DNA of 7,914 bases, from NCBI GenBank assembly GCA_002403295.1, contig DHHN01000088.1, positions 1-7,914 of the forward strand, written 5' to 3'. The DNA is from a bacterium UBP1_UBA4771 (GTDB lineage: Bacteria; Krumholzibacteriota; Krumholzibacteriia; Krumholzibacteriales; Krumholzibacteriaceae). Under the pieces are notes generated by a model. That model was not told the DNA's origin. It did not search any database and was given only the letters and a program-made list of their open reading frames with translations. Positions 5,543 to 7,914 of this stretch are shown here, one piece after another (position 1 is the stretch's first letter; every line of letters starts with the position of its first letter). The position numbers were made by a program, and so were the translations under genes.

Positions 5543-7033
5543 ATGAGCCGCGTGCTCGTCATCGGCATCGACGGAATGGACTGGCGGGTGCTCGAGCCGC
5601 TCCTGCCGGAGCTGCCGCACCTCTCGCGCCTCGCCGCGTCGGGATTCGGCGGCGAGCTCGAGGCGATCTTCCCGCCGGACAGCATCCCCTCGTGGGTGAG
5701 CATCTTCACCGGTCTCGACCCGAGCGAGCACGGCGTCCTCGAAAGCATCGATTACTTCAAGAAGGACGTGAAGCGCTTCGCGGTGGACACCGCCGCCTTC
5801 CGCGGCAGGACGTTCTGGGACCGCGCCGGCGAGCTCGGCAAGAGGGTCATCGTCGTGAACCCGCTCCTCGCCTATCCTCCGTGGCCGGTGCGCGGGGTCA
5901 TGGCGAGCGGGCCCATGTTCATCTCCGGGGAAACGGCCATGGAGCCGCCCGCCCTGCGCCATCGCTACGAGCCGCCGCCGCTCGGCGGCATCGTGGATTT
6001 TCCCGACGCGCGCGAGCTCGCCGCGTTCGCGGAAAAAACGAAGACCGAGACGCGCGGCGTCGCCGACTTCACCGCGCGCCTCATGCGGGGCGAGCCGTGG
6101 GATCTCGCCTTCGTCACGCTCCTCACCCTCGACCGGATGTTCCACTTCTTCTGGCGCTACCAGGATCCGGACGATCCCACCCATCCGCGGCGGAGCCCCC
6201 ACGCGGACGCGCTCCGGGGATTCCATCGCGTTCTCGACGAATGCGTTGGAACGCTCGTCGAGGCGGCCGGCCCGGGCTGCGTCGCGCTCGTGCTGAGCGA
6301 TCACGGCCACGGAAGGCGGGCGACGCTCCATTTCAACCTGAACGAGCTGCTGCGCCGCAACGGCTACCTGCAGAGCCGGATCGCCGGCCCGCGGCTCCTC
6401 AGCCCGCGCTACCACATCGACCGAGCGAAGAATATCGCTCTCGAGACGCTTCACCGCCTCGACCTCGAGGATCTCTCCTACCGCGTCGCGCATCTTTTCC
6501 CCTGGACGAGAAAGCTCAAGAAGGGGGACTTCATGACGGAGCGCGCCGAAAACCTCGCGACGGCCTCGGAGTTCGGCGGCAACAACCCGTTCGGCGGCGT
6601 CGAGATCTCGAAGCGGCGCTGCGCCGAGGAGGGCCGCGCGTACGAGACGATCCGGGACGAGATCATCTCGCTGCTCCTCGGGGCCCGCGACGACGCCGGG
6701 CGCGCCGTGTTCCTCTGGGCGCGCCGCCGCGAGGAGCTCTACGGCGGCCCGCACGTCGACCGTTTTCCCGACGTTCTCTACATGATGCGCCCCGAATTCG
6801 GCACGAGCTGGTCGATTCACCGCCCGCTCGTGACGATCAACCCCCGCCACCGGAAGATCTCCGGCGGCCATCGCCCGGGCGGCGTGCTCCTCGCCGGTCC
6901 CCTCGACGGCTGGCGGCTCCGGCGCGAATCGATCTCGCCGCTCGGCGTCGCCGACACCGTGCTCGCCGTCCTCTCGGACGGCGCCCTCCCCACGCCGGGA
7001 CAGGGCGGCGGGAGCTTCCTCGAGAGGCATTGA
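5543..7033 (+). CDS. Alkaline phosphatase superfamily phosphohydrolase/phosphodiesterase (COG3379-like), cytoplasmic
   Basis: A 496-residue member of the alkaline phosphatase / type I phosphodiesterase superfamily. All expected metal and nucleophile positions appear intact: Asp10 in VIGIDGMD, the nucleophile candidate Ser47 in PPDSIPSWVSIFTGLDP (44-60), Asp197 and His201 in LDRMFHFFW (196-204), Asp253 and His254 in LSDHGHG (251-257), and His443 in GGHRPGGVLLAGP (441-453). SEHGV (61-65) matches the usual HG element after the nucleophile. The protein begins directly with beta strand 1, with no signal peptide or membrane helix, so it should act in the cytoplasm. The ATG follows the kinase-like stop with no gap and has GGAAAGG eight bases upstream. 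In a glycan locus it may cleave or transfer a phosphate or phosphodiester on a sugar nucleotide or lipid-linked sugar. The substrate is unknown. Phosphoglycerate-mutase-like activity cannot be excluded. Confidence 0.9.
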   Translation: MSRVLVIGIDGMDWRVLEPLLPELPHLSRLAASGFGGELEAIFPPDSIPSWVSIFTGLDPSEHGVLESIDYFKKDVKRFAVDTAAFRGRTFWDRAGELGKRVIVVNPLLAYPPWPVRGVMASGPMFISGETAMEPPALRHRYEPPPLGGIVDFPDARELAAFAEKTKTETRGVADFTARLMRGEPWDLAFVTLLTLDRMFHFFWRYQDPDDPTHPRRSPHADALRGFHRVLDECVGTLVEAAGPGCVALVLSDHGHGRRATLHFNLNELLRRNGYLQSRIAGPRLLSPRYHIDRAKNIALETLHRLDLEDLSYRVAHLFPWTRKLKKGDFMTERAENLATASEFGGNNPFGGVEISKRRCAEEGRAYETIRDEIISLLLGARDDAGRAVFLWARRREELYGGPHVDRFPDVLYMMRPEFGTSWSIHRPLVTINPRHRKISGGHRPGGVLLAGPLDGWRLRRESISPLGVADTVLAVLSDGALPTPGQGGGSFLERH

Positions 7034-7058
7034 CAGCCCGCGGCCCCTCGGGTAGAGT
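7030..7058 (+). promoter_or_regulatory. Sigma70-like promoter for the cupin/reductase pair
   Basis: A perfect TTGACA (7030-7035), a 17-base spacer and TAGAGT (7053-7058, 4 of 6 with the key TA and final T) fit a housekeeping promoter. The TGA stop of the phosphohydrolase (7031-7033) lies inside the -35 hexamer. Transcription would begin near 7065, about 46 bases before the cupin start at 7112. Confidence 0.65.
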
Positions 7059-7098
7059 CCTCTCGCGCGCGCCGGCTGCGATCGCGTCCCATGACGAC

Positions 7099-7104
7099 GG
7101 AGGA
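7099..7104 (+). promoter_or_regulatory. Shine-Dalgarno GGAGGA deciding the cupin start
   Basis: GGAGGA stands seven bases before the ATG at 7112. The in-frame ATG at 7091 has no recognisable ribosome site and would put this motif inside the gene, so 7112 is preferred. Confidence 0.75.
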
Positions 7105-7111
7105 ACCACGG

Positions 7112-7567
7112 ATGATTGACGGCGTCACCATCACGAAGCTGAGAGTGATCCCCGACGAGCGCGGGAGGCTCATGGAGCTCCTGCGCTGCGACGAGAGCGA
7201 TTTCACGCGGTTCGGGCAGGCGTACCTCACGACCGCCTACCCCGGCGTCGTCAAGGGCTGGCACTGGCACGCGAAGCAGTTCGACAACATGGCCGTCGTG
7301 AGCGGAACGATGAAGATCGTCCTCTACGACCGCCGCGAGGGTTCCCCCACGCGCGGCGAGATCATGGAGATATTCGCCGGCGTCCACAATCCCGTCCGCG
7401 TGCACGTCCCGCCGGGCGTGTGCCACGGATTCATGTGCGTCTCGGAACACGAGGCGCTCGTCGTCAACGTGCCGACCGAGCCCTACCGCTACGATGATCC
7501 CGACGAGTTCCGGATCGACCCGCACGGAGGCGAAATCCCCTACGATTGGCGCCGCAAGGACCGCTGA
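7112..7567 (+). CDS. RmlC-like cupin, dTDP-4-dehydrorhamnose 3,5-epimerase-related, atypical active site
   Basis: A 151-residue cupin related to sugar-nucleotide 3,5-epimerases, which invert carbons of a 4-keto-6-deoxy sugar. Seen in order: PDERGRLMEL (14-23, the family DERG start), VVKGWHWH (46-53) matching LRGLH with the catalytic-base His at 51, a VVSGTMKIVLYDRR strand (62-75), and VPPGVCHGF (99-107) matching IPEGFAHGF. Aligned by eye to Salmonella RmlC, the catalytic Tyr (in FLYKAT) is Val118 and the active-site Lys before the VRGEV strand is an Asp (58). The Arg of LRGLH is a Lys. The protein is also shorter than RmlC (about 180 residues), ending soon after the IPYDW block. Classical L-rhamnose epimerisation is therefore doubtful; single-carbon epimerisation, isomerisation or a binding role are options. 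It lies 21 bases before an RmlD-like gene, with a promoter of its own. Confidence 0.85.
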   Translation: MIDGVTITKLRVIPDERGRLMELLRCDESDFTRFGQAYLTTAYPGVVKGWHWHAKQFDNMAVVSGTMKIVLYDRREGSPTRGEIMEIFAGVHNPVRVHVPPGVCHGFMCVSEHEALVVNVPTEPYRYDDPDEFRIDPHGGEIPYDWRRKDR

Positions 7568-7588
7568 ACGCGGCGCGAGAACCGCCAC

Positions 7589-7914
7589 GTGGACCGCATC
7601 TTCATAACGGGCGTACGGGGCATGCTGGGCCGGGCCGCGGTCGAGGCCTTCCGCGGCCGCTTCGAGATTCACCCCGCCTCGCTCGACGAACCGGACATCC
7701 GCGACGCCGCTCTCATCGGCGATGAGATCCGCCGCGCCCGCCCCTCGTACGTCCTCCATCTCGCCGCGATGACCGACGTCGACGCATGCGAGCTCGATCC
7801 CGAGGCCGCCCGGCTCGTGAACGTCGAGGGGACCCGCAACGTCGCCCTCGCCGCGCGCGAGTGCGGCGCCGTCATGGTCTACATCGGGACGGGAATGGTG
7901 TACGACGGCCGGAA
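7589..7914 (+). CDS. RmlD-like SDR sugar-nucleotide reductase (3' end cut by window edge)
   Basis: The first 108 residues of an extended short-chain dehydrogenase of the RmlD (dTDP-4-dehydrorhamnose reductase) type. The GTG start gives IFITGVRGMLGRA with the Rossmann TGxxGxxG at 7-14, and no upstream ATG exists in the short gap. The Shine-Dalgarno is weak (GAGA). LDEPDIRD (32-39) matches the RmlD LDITD element, and LHLAAMTDVDACE (56-68) matches NAAAYTAVDKAE. LVNVEGTRNVALAA (77-90) precedes the strand VMVYIGTGMVYDG (95-107). The last block corresponds to STDYVFDG: the catalytic Thr position is kept (Thr101), but Ser becomes Gly and Asp becomes Gly. The YxxxK pair would lie beyond the edge. It probably reduces the 4-keto product of the neighbouring cupin with NAD(P)H. 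A related SDR epimerase function remains possible. Confidence 0.82.
   Translation, partial: MDRIFITGVRGMLGRAAVEAFRGRFEIHPASLDEPDIRDAALIGDEIRRARPSYVLHLAAMTDVDACELDPEAARLVNVEGTRNVALAARECGAVMVYIGTGMVYDGR

Noticed and set aside
7091..7111. Upstream ATG at 7091 as the cupin start
   Set aside because: It has no ribosome site, and the GGAGGA at 7099-7104 is ideally spaced for the ATG at 7112. The extra seven residues match nothing in the family.
4690..7119. A long plus-strand open frame (over 800 codons) overlapping the same genes
   Set aside because: The product is Arg/Pro/Ala-rich without motifs, and it runs across the boundaries of genes with clear catalytic motifs.
4775..7759. A very long open frame on the minus strand (over 990 codons) opposite the kinase, phosphohydrolase and cupin genes
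   Set aside because: Its translation is low-complexity Arg/Ala/Glu/Val-rich with no recognisable domain. It mirrors three well-supported genes and is the usual antisense artefact of high GC at third codon positions.

Overview
This is a GC-rich bacterial segment (by eye roughly 65% G+C) packed with cell-surface or secreted glycan biosynthesis genes. Start codons are ATG or GTG, Shine-Dalgarno sequences are canonical, gaps are short, and several genes overlap by ATGA. Promoters look sigma70-like. The host phylum cannot be fixed from the sequence. A high-GC, probably Gram-negative-type bacterium (deltaproteobacteria-like or one of the uncultured FCB-type lineages) is only a guess. There is no tRNA, rRNA, insertion sequence or CRISPR array.

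Left half, minus strand, read from about 3.6 kb back to 1: a four-gene operon. It encodes a DegT/WbpE-type PLP sugar aminotransferase, a short WcaJ/PglC-type phosphoglycosyl transferase, a Gfo/Idh/MocA sugar dehydrogenase and a left-handed beta-helix N-acetyltransferase that runs off the left edge. Dehydrogenase, aminotransferase and acetyltransferase are the classic trio that turns a nucleotide sugar C3 hydroxyl into an acetamido group. The phosphoglycosyl transferase sits inside the trio and would load a first sugar phosphate onto a polyprenyl phosphate carrier.

Centre: a 226-bp divergent intergenic region with good promoter candidates pointing both ways.

Right half, plus strand: a GT-B glycosyltransferase, a thymidylate-kinase-like P-loop kinase and a cytoplasmic alkaline-phosphatase-superfamily phosphohydrolase form a tightly coupled set (4-base overlap, then directly abutting). 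A TTGACA-type promoter that begins in the last codons of the phosphohydrolase then leads into an RmlC-like cupin and an RmlD-like reductase, the latter cut by the right edge. Both depart from the rhamnose-pathway enzymes at signature positions.

Together: sugar-nucleotide tailoring, lipid-carrier initiation, chain extension, and an unexplained kinase plus phosphohydrolase pair. That pair and the divergent cupin/reductase pair are the parts least explained by textbook O-antigen or exopolysaccharide pathways.
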